Shown one piece after another: positions 27,857 to 36,972 of a stretch of 64,000 bases of DNA. Within the stretch, counting starts at the first letter, position 1, and each line of letters starts with the position of its first letter. Below the pieces are notes generated by a model. That model did not search any database, had not been told where the DNA came from, and worked only from the letters and a program-made list of their open reading frames with translations. The position numbers and the translations under genes are program-made. The stretch is taken from contig RSEH01000250.1 of assembly GCA_006503475.1 (NCBI GenBank), forward strand, positions 1-64,000. Reading direction: 5' to 3'. Source of the DNA: Stentor roeselii (lineage: Eukaryota > Ciliophora > Heterotrichea > Heterotrichida > Stentoridae).

Positions 27857-30800
27857 TTAACTTGAAAGCTTTGACGAGTCAGCCTCGCGATACTTGCCGG
27901 ATTTAATGAAATCAATGCTTCGAACATCTGACACATATCGTTCGTAGTCTTTGCAGAACTGAAAAATGAACAAGCCTGAAATGTCTCTGCCTTTTTCAGA
28001 ATATAGAACTTCTGGAGACCGCTTGAATAGGAAAAAAGTCACGATGAGGATGCATCCGAGTCCTGAGAATTCCACAGCTGCCCAGATGTTTAAACTGCCT
28101 TGATCATGGAAAATCGTTGAAATTGCCACTGCCCAGACACTGGCTGATATGAACCCACAGTGAGCTATGAAAGGTCTTCGGAAATTGTAAGGCTTTAAGA
28201 TGCAGGTGAGAAAAAGGTAAAGAAGTAAGATGAGAGTCATTATAATACCGTGAGTTATTTGGTTTTCGATTTTTAAGGTCTTGTTTAAAATCACTAAAAG
28301 TACTTGAAGGATGCTTTGAGTAACGATAAAGGAAACTTTTGTTCGGAGGTTTAAAGTTGTACTCATTTCTTGGTATAATGGACGAAGATACACCCCGAAG
28401 AAGATAAAAAAGTAGACGACTATTGATGAGACTATTGCGTATTTTTTGTGGTAACCGGTGTAGCAGTGCTTTCGGCAGTCTTGGTGAAGGTAACTGTCTT
28501 CTAAGTCACTTCCGACTGCTCGGTAACAGGAGAAAATGTTTAACATCATGGAAAAACATGGCAGGAAGAAAATATGTCCAATTAAAAATAAAAAAATTTT
28601 CGACATTTCTTGAAACTTACTTCGAATTCCAAACCAAAGCATCAAGTCGATCTTGGTGATTTTAACCAGTGCTAAAAAAATCCAGAATAAGCAAAAACTT
28701 AAAACTCCTTGAAAAAGATGCCAGAATTTATCATATTTGAAAGAAAAATACTGGTTCAAGTCCATTGATACTAGAATCTGAAGGTTTCCGATCAGTTCTT
28801 TATAAGCATCCTGGTCAGGTCCAATAGTCAAGATCTGAAAAAACTCAAGTGGAAAAAACAAGTAAAACATCATATCATCCAAAGAAATAACTGTCTTGCT
28901 AGTTAATTCTTCCAGTCTTTTATTATTAAATTTAACTGAAAGTGCCCCACTAACGATAGCGACAACAAACAATCCACAAGTCAAATAATATAAAACTTCT
29001 TTTCCTTTCTCTGAATTTCTAACTTTTTTCATTTCAAAGCCACATTCAGAAACTGGAAGAAAATTCGGAGGAATCTTTCCAGTCTGCCATTGAAATTCGT
29101 TGATCATGTTAATAGTGAGCTGGCTGAACCTGTCATAATAAGCCACATCAACTGATTTCATTTTTTTTTCAGTGGAATTGTAATAAATCTGCTGAATTAA
29201 CAACTGAGCAGAACTTCGGCTGTTTCCTCCAGAGTCAAAAAAAACTTTCCCGAGACACCCGACGAAGCGATTCATGCGAATTGAAAACATGAGTTTTGAG
29301 TAGTTTTCGAAGTCTTCACCAATTAAGATGAGATAGTTGATTGACTCTTTGAAGACTGAAACAGTGTCAAAAGTCATGCACATATAAGCTAACTCTTCAT
29401 ATTTCTCTAGAAGTTCTTGTTTAATGATCTGGCCGAGAGTGCCAACGAATTCACGATATGAAAAAATCAAGGCACCTGGGGTGAGTTCTATTCTTTTTGA
29501 TAGATAAGGCTCTTGAACACCTTCTAAATAGTTCACTGAACTGGAGTCAGTTAAATAAATGATTTCTCCTGCTCGATACCCGACATCATAAAGTGCTTCA
29601 AGTACCATATCTTTAAAATGTGTGACTATCGCGAAAACAGTACATCGAGTTTTCCTGATCTCCTTGAAAACTTTTTCATATTCTGTGAAATTTTCTCGTT
29701 TGTAGTAATAATTAATAAATCGATTTTCTTCATTATTAGCGATCCTGAGTCCTGTCTCTTCAATTAACTTTTTATAAAACTCATAAGACGAGACCCCTGC
29801 AGATTCATTTGAGCCGATCAAGACAATATCTCTAAAGCCAAGTCCTAGCAAAGTCTGCAGTCGACAAGCGATGTAAATATCTTGTTTTGACTCCAACTTC
29901 ACCAATTCAGGAAAAGCGGTTTTATTGTCAAGAGAATCATCTGTGCCTAATGGCGATACTTGAGGAACTAACTTGTTTAAACTTCTCAATGTCAACAAGT
30001 TGCCTTTTATTGCGTCACCGAAAAAAGAAGTAATAAACCCGATGCCAAACGAGGGGATTAACGGTGAAAAGCAAGAAGTATACCAAAAAGGCTCGTACCA
30101 GAACATTCCACAGTCATTTGGAGATAGTTTCAACTCGAAATTTGGCAAGTCGTTGTTTTCGTTGCTTCTTTGCACTGCGTGGGACGCGCCGTTAAACATG
30201 TAGGCCAAGTAGGTGAATGTGAATGAGTTGTAAGGATCGTTTGTCCCGTTTGCTATTGACAGAATTATTGGAGACCTTGAAGTTGAGGAAGGGTCTGAAA
30301 CATTTCCAGGAAAGATAATTTTTGAAAAAATTGTCAAATTTTTATCAGCACCTTCAAAAATTGCTACTTTTTTAGCTTCAGGTTGAAAATTTAAAAGGTT
30401 TATCTGTAAAAAGTGAGTTTTTTTCATGTTTCTCGCTGTTTCAGCGACTTCTTCGCGAGTCTTCAGTGGAGCTCGATCTGAAAAAATGTTTAAATTTTGA
30501 ATGAATTCTAAAACTGCATTGTAATGATACTCTGAAAGACTTTTTGACCCTTGAGTCCCTTCTTCACTGATCTTTAAAGTGCCTAGTAGGTCTAGTTTGC
30601 TGAAAGTTTTACTTGAATAAATCAGCAGAACTCCTGACTTTAGCCAGTTTTTTGATTTCAGAGCTTTTTCAATGGTTATGAGAGAAGGAGAACTGTCGAT
30701 TATGATTAGATTTTTCACGCCTCTTGTTTTTAGGATTTTTAATGTTAAACTTTCAGCTGCGGCTTGAGTTATGTTGTCGGAATAGAAAAAGGTTTCTGAT

Positions 30801-31249
30801 GATTTAATGGATTTGAATAAATCAACTAAAGGGGAATCTTTAGGAGAGGATGAACTCAGGATTGTGTATGAATCGATTTTTAATGTTGATAAAAGGGAGG
30901 ATAGGGCTTGAAACTCGGAATTTGGGGATATGTGGATTTCTACCCGGTTTATAAAAGTACTTTCGTGAGATTCTAAGGAGAGATAGAGGGATGAATGTCT
31001 TTGAGAGAGTGAAGTGATTGTTGAGATGTATGAGTGGGAATTCGTCATGTCTACTAGAAATAGAAAATTTTGGCTGGAGACCATTTCATCAGCATCAGAT
31101 AAAGTTGAACCACTGAGGTTTATTATCCGATTTCTTGGAAGCATAGAAACGAGATCTATCGGAGTAGAATCACTAACGAATATCAAAGAATCATCCAGAC
31201 TCAATGCACAAATCCTTTCCAAAAAGAATAAAAAACAGATTCTCTTCAT
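27857..31249 (-). CDS. ANF-receptor-like ectodomain with multi-pass membrane region, 1130 aa
   Basis: A signal peptide (MKRICFLFFLERICALS) is followed by about 700 residues outside the membrane. The part around residues 430-640 has the periplasmic-binding-type-1/ANF receptor look (LQTLLGLGFRDIVLIGSNES, SSYEFYKKLIEETGLRI, FAIVTHFKDMVLEALYDVGY, EIIYLTDSSSVNYLEG). From about residue 745 there are six to eight membrane helices, with a Cys-rich extracellular loop (SCYRAVGSDLEDSYLHQDCR, then KHCYTGYHKK), and a short tail. No kinase or guanylate-cyclase domain is present. The arrangement resembles family-C GPCRs, without any sure 7TM motif. It is probably a surface sensor for a small ligand. Confidence 0.75.
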   Translation of the reverse strand: MKRICFLFFLERICALSLDDSLIFVSDSTPIDLVSMLPRNRIINLSGSTLSDADEMVSSQNFLFLVDMTNSHSYISTITSLSQRHSSLYLSLESHESTFINRVEIHISPNSEFQALSSLLSTLKIDSYTILSSSSPKDSPLVDLFKSIKSSETFFYSDNITQAAAESLTLKILKTRGVKNLIIIDSSPSLITIEKALKSKNWLKSGVLLIYSSKTFSKLDLLGTLKISEEGTQGSKSLSEYHYNAVLEFIQNLNIFSDRAPLKTREEVAETARNMKKTHFLQINLLNFQPEAKKVAIFEGADKNLTIFSKIIFPGNVSDPSSTSRSPIILSIANGTNDPYNSFTFTYLAYMFNGASHAVQRSNENNDLPNFELKLSPNDCGMFWYEPFWYTSCFSPLIPSFGIGFITSFFGDAIKGNLLTLRSLNKLVPQVSPLGTDDSLDNKTAFPELVKLESKQDIYIACRLQTLLGLGFRDIVLIGSNESAGVSSYEFYKKLIEETGLRIANNEENRFINYYYKRENFTEYEKVFKEIRKTRCTVFAIVTHFKDMVLEALYDVGYRAGEIIYLTDSSSVNYLEGVQEPYLSKRIELTPGALIFSYREFVGTLGQIIKQELLEKYEELAYMCMTFDTVSVFKESINYLILIGEDFENYSKLMFSIRMNRFVGCLGKVFFDSGGNSRSSAQLLIQQIYYNSTEKKMKSVDVAYYDRFSQLTINMINEFQWQTGKIPPNFLPVSECGFEMKKVRNSEKGKEVLYYLTCGLFVVAIVSGALSVKFNNKRLEELTSKTVISLDDMMFYLFFPLEFFQILTIGPDQDAYKELIGNLQILVSMDLNQYFSFKYDKFWHLFQGVLSFCLFWIFLALVKITKIDLMLWFGIRSKFQEMSKIFLFLIGHIFFLPCFSMMLNIFSCYRAVGSDLEDSYLHQDCRKHCYTGYHKKYAIVSSIVVYFFIFFGVYLRPLYQEMSTTLNLRTKVSFIVTQSILQVLLVILNKTLKIENQITHGIIMTLILLLYLFLTCILKPYNFRRPFIAHCGFISASVWAVAISTIFHDQGSLNIWAAVEFSGLGCILIVTFFLFKRSPEVLYSEKGRDISGLFIFQFCKDYERYVSDVRSIDFIKSGKYREADSSKLSS

Positions 31250-31719
31250 ATTTAAATGTATACCACTACTTCTTGATTATTCAAGTGAAATTAATCCCGA
31301 AAATAATATTTAAGTGAAAATAATTTAACTTAGATTCCATGCTGAAGAGTTGTCTTGAATAAGGAGGCCTATTTCCAGCATGAAGCCCAGCATGAGATAA
31401 ATGGTGATGTTGGTTTCAATTCCTCACAAAAATCAAATTTTATTATAAATATCAATCCAGCTAACAAAAGTAGATATTTCTATTACTTTTGCCAACATGA
31501 AAACATTCAATATAGTTTTAATCACTAGTTACCTGTCAATGAAACTAGTCACTTCCTCAACTCTTAAAATCATCCAAAATCCCCAAATTCCCTAAAAAAA
31601 TCCATCTGCCCTCCATCTCCACCCAACCCCTGCAAAGCCCTTCTAAACCTCCCTTCACTCCCCAAATCAACCTCTAAAAATCCCAATTCCATTACCTTCA
31701 AATCTACGGCCAATAATAA
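31250..31719. other. Divergent promoter region, 470 bp
   Basis: Spacer between the receptor gene (minus) and the eL15 gene (plus). A 7-bp inverted repeat, CATGCTG...CAGCATG, lies around 31338-31383, and a second CAGCATG follows close behind. From about 31560 to 31710 the sequence becomes C-rich on the plus strand. No RNA gene is recognised. Confidence 0.5.
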
Positions 31720-32334
31720 ATGGGAGCCTACAAGTTTCTCGAAGAGCTCTGGAGAAAGAAGCAAAGCGACGTGATGCGTTTTATCCTGAGAGTTCGAACT
31801 TGGGAGTTCCGTCAGCACAAAGCGATTCACCGTGCAACAAAGCCAAGCCGTCCAGACAAAGCTCACAAATTAGGATACAAGGCGAAGCAAGGCTACGTCA
31901 TCTGGCGAGTGCGAGTCAGAAGAGGAAATCGTCGAAAGCTCGGCAACAAGGGTCAAGTCTACGGAAAGCCTTCAAACCAGGGAGTCCTTAAGCGCAAATT
32001 CCAGAGAAGTTTGAAGTCAGTGGCCGAAGAGCGAGTAGGAAAAATCTGTGGAGGTCTTCGAGTGCTTAATAGTTACTGGGCAGGGCAAGACTCGATATAC
32101 AAGTTTTACGAAGTGATTCTTGTGGACCCTGCACATAACGCGATTAGAAATGACCCGAAGATTAACTGGATCTGTCAACCTGTGCACAAACATCGCGAGT
32201 TGAGAGGAGTCACCTCGACCGGACGTAAACACAGAGGACTTCGATGCAAGGGTCACAAGGCTTCCAAGTTGAGACCCAGCAGAAGAGCCAACTGGCGACG
32301 ACGACAGACTTTGTCACTTAGAAGGTTTAGATAA
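31720..32334 (+). CDS. RPL15: 60S ribosomal protein eL15, 204 aa
   Basis: The match to eukaryotic L15 is essentially full length and without gaps of note: [20 protein letters not shown], the [19 protein letters not shown] block, [20 protein letters not shown], then [14 protein letters not shown], and [20 protein letters not shown]. The length of 204 residues equals that of human and yeast L15. It is a structural component near the base of the large subunit and binds 28S rRNA. The start follows AATAAATGG. Codons are richer in G/C-ending forms than in neighbours, as usual for highly expressed genes. Confidence 0.98.
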   Translation: MGAYKFLEELWRKKQSDVMRFILRVRTWEFRQHKAIHRATKPSRPDKAHKLGYKAKQGYVIWRVRVRRGNRRKLGNKGQVYGKPSNQGVLKRKFQRSLKSVAEERVGKICGGLRVLNSYWAGQDSIYKFYEVILVDPAHNAIRNDPKINWICQPVHKHRELRGVTSTGRKHRGLRCKGHKASKLRPSRRANWRRRQTLSLRRFR

Positions 32335-32366
32335 GTAGTTTTCATGATTATTAGCTTCAGTTAATG

Positions 32367-33581
32367 TCAAGGACCTTCCATTATCTCGCGCATGAAGATG
32401 TCTTGAAGCATCTCAATACTCATCTCTTGACTACTGTCAAATACAAAATTCGCCTGAACATTTGCAAGGATCTCTTTACTTGGGTCTCGAACTGAGTCAA
32501 AATAAGGATGGGCTAGAAGATCGTCAAGGGAAATTCTTTTAGTCGGGTTGAAAAGAAGAACTTTTTGAAGAATGTCTAATTCTGATACTCCACAACCTGG
32601 GAAAAACTCGAGAAGGTCTCGTGGAGGCTTTTGGGGAAAGGAAGAGACGTAGGATCGGGCTTTGGTGTCGGTTATGAAGTTTAAGTCTTCGTCGTTTGGA
32701 GTGCCGATCACGTTGAATATCATGTTTAGTTGGTCGTTTTCAGCGCAGGGGTAACCCATTCGTTTTATACTGGTCTTCGTGTCTGGGCTTAGTGGAAAAC
32801 AGGATACGCCTGGGAAGAGAGGACCACGCTCGATGTAGTGAGGAGCGTTGGCTTTTACAAGAGATAACATTTCAGCGTATACGCAACCTAGGCTCCAGAT
32901 ATCGATTTCTTTGTTGTATTGCTTCTCGAGAAGGATTACTTCTGGAGCACGGTACCAACGGGTTACCACATGAAGAGTCAATTCCCTAATATTCACGAAA
33001 TTCTGCTCGCCATTCTCCTTATCCCTAAAGAGCGTTCTAGAATTATTCAAATTAACCGATTCAGGGTTATACTCTCCGAACTGATTAATCCTTCCATAAG
33101 ACCTGCTAAGTCCAAAGTCACAAATTTTAATAGTGCAGTCACCATTAACCAAAATATTTGCAGGTTTCAAATCACGATGCATAATATTAGCAGAATGAAT
33201 ATACCTCAGTCCGCATATTGTCTGATAAAGCATATACTTGACCTGATCAAAGTTTAGGTAAGTTGCAGATTTCACGATTTTCTTCAGGTCGGACTGAGCA
33301 CTTTCCATTACGATGTAGATGGTTCTGAATGACTTTTCAGTCACAATAACTTCAATGATCTTCACCACATGAGGATGGTTTAAAATGCGCATAATGCAAA
33401 CTTCTCGTAAGATCCTCTTAGCTTCATACATGTTATCAAAGATCCCTTTGACGCTTTTTATAGCGACTGTCTCTCCAGTAAGATTACTTTGAGCAAGACA
33501 AACCGATCCAAAGCTTCCCTTTCCAAGTCTTTTGATAAGAGTATATTTACCATTGAGTTCCCATAAAGGTATGTTTTTCAT
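32367..33581 (-). CDS. MAPK-like CMGC protein kinase, 404 aa
   Basis: A complete kinase fold: Gly loop LGKGSFGSV, Lys in VAIKSVK, catalytic loop HRDLKPANILVN, DFGLSRSYG, and the CMGC signature VVTRWYRAPEVILLE. Acidic residues replace nothing essential, so it should be active. The activation loop is about 25 residues longer than in ERK and ends TLHVVTRW (T202-L203-H204) where MAPKs have TxY, so only the Thr can be phosphorylated, as in NLK-type kinases. An insert after the DIWSLGCVYAEML helix (ERGPLFPGVSCFPLSPDTKT) is like the MAPK insert. It converges with the eL15 gene, with 32 bases between stops. Confidence 0.92.
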   Translation of the reverse strand: MKNIPLWELNGKYTLIKRLGKGSFGSVCLAQSNLTGETVAIKSVKGIFDNMYEAKRILREVCIMRILNHPHVVKIIEVIVTEKSFRTIYIVMESAQSDLKKIVKSATYLNFDQVKYMLYQTICGLRYIHSANIMHRDLKPANILVNGDCTIKICDFGLSRSYGRINQFGEYNPESVNLNNSRTLFRDKENGEQNFVNIRELTLHVVTRWYRAPEVILLEKQYNKEIDIWSLGCVYAEMLSLVKANAPHYIERGPLFPGVSCFPLSPDTKTSIKRMGYPCAENDQLNMIFNVIGTPNDEDLNFITDTKARSYVSSFPQKPPRDLLEFFPGCGVSELDILQKVLLFNPTKRISLDDLLAHPYFDSVRDPSKEILANVQANFVFDSSQEMSIEMLQDIFMREIMEGP

Positions 33582-33677
33582 GGTAATTATAAAGAAACTA
33601 AATTCCTTTTATGAAAAATCCCTGAATAATAGAAAACTCTTCAGATTCAAAGATTATTCAAAAGCAGTCTTATTCTA

Positions 33678-34841
33678 TTAATTTGAAAAAGTATAAATGA
33701 AATCGATTTGTCTCGCTTGTTGAATCAAACTTTCAAACTCCTCAATGCTAGAATTCACAAACAACTTCAAAACATTTTCATACTTCTCCGCCTTTTCTTC
33801 CTTAAAACTCGGAAGTTCATGCTTAGAAAGCCTCACATTTAAAATATGCTCAATAAGTCTTATAGTATCCAGTTCTTTTTGTGAGTCTAAAATCGCTTGT
33901 TCAGCTTTCGCGATTTTCTGTTCTTTAGTCTGTTTAGAGAGAATATTTTTCCAGGTCTTTTTACCAGCCTGGGCTTTTCCAAGTGCTTTTTTCTCTTCTT
34001 CTACTTTTTCAACGGCCCTGACACGAATGCGAAGCAGGTCTTTTTTCTTATTAATGGCTAAAATAATTCCTTTCACGTCAAGTATCTCCGCCTGGACCCA
34101 GTCAAGAAGTATCTGATAAGGATTAGTGCATTCTTCTCTTATCACCAAGTCAATTTCACGAACACAGAACTTCTGGGTGTAAAAAGCGTTGATTTCTTTT
34201 ATTCCATAAAGCATCAGCGAGGTTTCTTTCGCATACTGCTCAAATGAATGCACACTTTCCGTGCAGGCAAATTCGAATAACTCGAACTGGTCCAAAGCGA
34301 GTTTAAAGTACTTTAAAAAGTCTTCTAAGATGTTGTCGACTTCGTCTGAAGCCAGCTGTTCGGAAAACTCTTTAAAGTAAAGCTGGTACTTTTCAGCAAG
34401 TTGAATGTAAGAGTCTTGTTTGTAGTCTTTGCTGATTTTTAAGAAATCCGCTGGACCTCTGATGAAAGTTTGGAATTCGTGGGAGTTGAATAGGAAAGGG
34501 ATTCCGCAGAGTTTTATTAAGAAGGTCTCGAGAAGTTTTCTTCGCTTTTCTATGAAGTTTTCTTGGAGGTTGCCCTAGGTTTTTATTACGATTGCTTTTT
34601 TTTCAGGGATTTGGGGAATGAAACATCCTGGCCATTGAAGGTTTAGCAAGGTTTGAAGCGCGTAGAATTCTTTGTATCGTCTCTGAGCTTCGAATGACCC
34701 TTTGCTATCCTCTCCAATAATTGTATACATCACATGTTTGCTAAACCTCTCGTCTTTAATCGTAGGATTCGTCAACCTAATCGAAACCCTGTCGGACTGC
34801 GCCAAAGTCTGGGAGTAATAGTTTTCAGATTCGACCTCCAT
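33678..34841 (-). CDS. Sorting nexin (PX-BAR), 382 aa, one 15-nt intron
   Basis: Exon 1 encodes the first part of a PX domain with RRYKEFYAL and FIPQIPEKKAI. Splicing 34589-34575 joins GNLQENFIEKRRKLLETFLI, which carries the second PI3P-contact basic cluster and completes the PX domain (about 15-130). The rest is long amphipathic helices, as in a SNX BAR domain (for example VEEEKKALGKAQAGKKTWKN, KQTKEQKIAKAEQAILDSQK). It should bind PI3P and tubulate endosomes, like SNX1/2/4/7. Without splicing it would stop in mid-domain. The start lies 82 bases from the divergent SHIPPO gene. Confidence 0.9.
34575..34589 (-). other. 15-nt intron
   Basis: GTAATAAAAACCTAG on the minus strand, phase 0, in-frame TAG if retained. 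A is at position 10. Confidence 0.92.
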
Positions 34842-34923
34842 TTACCTATTATTTTCAACACATCCAAACTTCAGCCTTTCTCATTAAAATTCAGTTATTC
34901 ATACATCCGATACAGTAATTCGA

Positions 34924-36159
34924 ATGAACAACTACAAAAGAAACACTGAGTTCTGGACTAGCCCGACTCCAACTAAAGTAGGTCCAGGTTCTTATGATGT
35001 AATCAACAGCAAAAGAAACCGTTCAAGCTTCGCCCCCTTCGCGAAATCTGAGTTGAAGACATCTGGAAGTCGGGTACTTCCGAGTTCTTTACCAGGCCCT
35101 GGGTCGTATTTGAGCCAAGTGGACTGGGTGAGGGACTCTTCACCTTCGAGCAGTTTTGTGTCGCGACTTCCCAGGACAGGCCCGATTCCCGTAGGAAGCT
35201 CAGGCTCAAATAGCTTGATTGACACTCCAGGGCCTGGGGCTTATGAAGTTTCCAACAAAAGTGATCCAAAGCCCAAGCGTCGCTACCGCCCTTTGTCTAT
35301 GATAGTTGAAGCCACTGTATCTTCCATTCCGTATAAACCTGGAGAGGATTCCATACTTGGACCCACAAGTTACAACCCCGATCATGCAGCTATAAAACCA
35401 AAGATTTACTCAACTAATTTCGCGAATAAAATGCAAAGACGCAAGATCTTTGAACCTGGAGTCGACGTAAACCTAGGACCTGGCAAGTATAATGTTTTAC
35501 CTCAAAAACATTTTGATAAGCCAAACTGGGTTTTCGCTTCCAAGGTGAACAAATCGAAAGAAATCAAGATGGATCTATTACCAGGTCCAGGCGCCTACAA
35601 CCCAAAGCTTTACCAGCATCAGCCACGAGTACTAGTTGAAGGCTTCGGCAGTACAACCGAAAGAGAAATCTGCGTCTCAAACGAAAGGTCCAGTTTCGGG
35701 GGTTATTCCGTATCCCCTCGTAACGAGTTGTTATACGACTCCTCTAAAGCTGACTACTACCGAGAAAAGTTATTAAACCCAAAAACTCCAATTCCAAAGC
35801 CAGCTTTCGGTACATCCGAAAAGCGAGAATCACGATGGGTGAACCCAAATTCTTACGCAGGGCCCGGAGACTACAAAAATCTTTTAGAAGATCAGATCAA
35901 AGCGCGATTTGTCAGCAAGTCCCCCAGATTCAAAGGACCTAAAACAGAGCCTGTTCCTGGGCCTGGGGCTTATGATTCAGTTGCGCCTGTTTCGCATGCC
36001 GCTGTTTTAAATAAAGCTGCGAGGTTCGTTGAGAAGAAGTATGAAGGACCGGAAAGTTACTTGGCTCATGAGGATTGGAAGATGAAGCAGAATAAAAGTA
36101 AACATGCCCAGTATTTTGAACAGGCTTATAGGTTGGATTCTTTGAATTTTTTAGGGTAA
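34924..36159 (+). CDS. SHIPPO-repeat (STPG/ODF3-type) protein, 411 aa
   Basis: At least eight Pro-Gly-Pro units mark the family: VGPGSYDVINS, LPGPGSYLSQ, TPGPGAYEVS, LGPTSYNPDH, LGPGKYNVLP, LPGPGAYNPK, AGPGDYKNLL and VPGPGAYDSV, spaced 35-70 residues apart. It is similar in layout to the protein at 18972-19955 but longer, and the two are not near-identical, so the duplication is old. Expected location is the axoneme, basal body or cortical microtubules. No other domain is present. The C-terminus is helical and basic (SYLAHEDWKMKQNKSKHAQY). Confidence 0.9.
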   Translation: MNNYKRNTEFWTSPTPTKVGPGSYDVINSKRNRSSFAPFAKSELKTSGSRVLPSSLPGPGSYLSQVDWVRDSSPSSSFVSRLPRTGPIPVGSSGSNSLIDTPGPGAYEVSNKSDPKPKRRYRPLSMIVEATVSSIPYKPGEDSILGPTSYNPDHAAIKPKIYSTNFANKMQRRKIFEPGVDVNLGPGKYNVLPQKHFDKPNWVFASKVNKSKEIKMDLLPGPGAYNPKLYQHQPRVLVEGFGSTTEREICVSNERSSFGGYSVSPRNELLYDSSKADYYREKLLNPKTPIPKPAFGTSEKRESRWVNPNSYAGPGDYKNLLEDQIKARFVSKSPRFKGPKTEPVPGPGAYDSVAPVSHAAVLNKAARFVEKKYEGPESYLAHEDWKMKQNKSKHAQYFEQAYRLDSLNFLG

Positions 36160-36972
36160 TATATGGGTTAATGTAGGCTTTCTGTGAGAATTTTAAAGGT
36201 GGTGAGGGAGATTGTTTTGAAAATGGGAGGATGTTGAAGGGTGGTGAGGGTGAAGGGGTGAGGGACTGATAGAAATTTGGGGAGTTTATTTATGTTGATA
36301 GAGTTTTAGAGTATTTTCACTTCTTATATTGGATCTTCAAATTCAACTAATTAAACTAATCAAAGTTAACTCAGATATTAAAGAAGGGATATTTTAACAA
36401 ATTATGCTTTGAAATCGTTCTGAATAGAGTGTATTTTGTTTAAGATGCTCCTAATCAACTAAAATCCACTTCTAGCCAATAACTTAAGCTTTAATTCCAA
36501 CTAATCTCATTCAATTCAACAATCTGTCTCAAGTAATTAGTTTATTGAGTTCAAACTTCAAAAACATCATAAAAAATTCTTAGATACTCCTAATTTTTCT
36601 TTATTCACTTCATCCCTTTACCAAAAATTTGTTGGCTCACTAATGGTATATGTTTGCCTTAAAGCATGCAGAACTAAATCCAAATAATCCTGAATCCTCT
36701 TCACACCTAAATGCGTTTCAATCAATTTCTGATGATTTCAACATTCCCCTGATCCCTTCCCAATATTCCCAATTCCAAACAAAGAGAATAAAGAAAAGTT
36801 TTAAAAAACTCTAAAATTCTCTAAAAGCCCATCAAAGTTAAAAACTTTTCAAGATTAACTAAATTCTAAGTCTTTTTTACCCACCCAGGTGTGAATAAAG
36901 AAGAAAAAATCTTGGAAATCGAAAATCTTATAAAAACTTGGTAATCTAAACAACATTTTCCCTTATAAAAAT
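36160..36972. other. Intergenic, 813 bp, the longest spacer
   Basis: Two parts: 36180-36290 is purine-rich on the plus strand with repeated GGTGAGGG words (GGTGGTGAGGG, GGTGGTGAGGGTG, GGGGTGAGGG). The rest is AT-rich with scattered stops in all frames. No gene, RNA or long inverted repeat is seen. It probably serves as the 5' region of the large secreted-protein gene. Confidence 0.6.

Noticed and set aside
31338-31390. CATGCTG/CAGCATG inverted repeat as an RNA gene or terminator
   Set aside because: The stem is only 7 bp with a loop of about 30 bases and no other structure; chance is sufficient.
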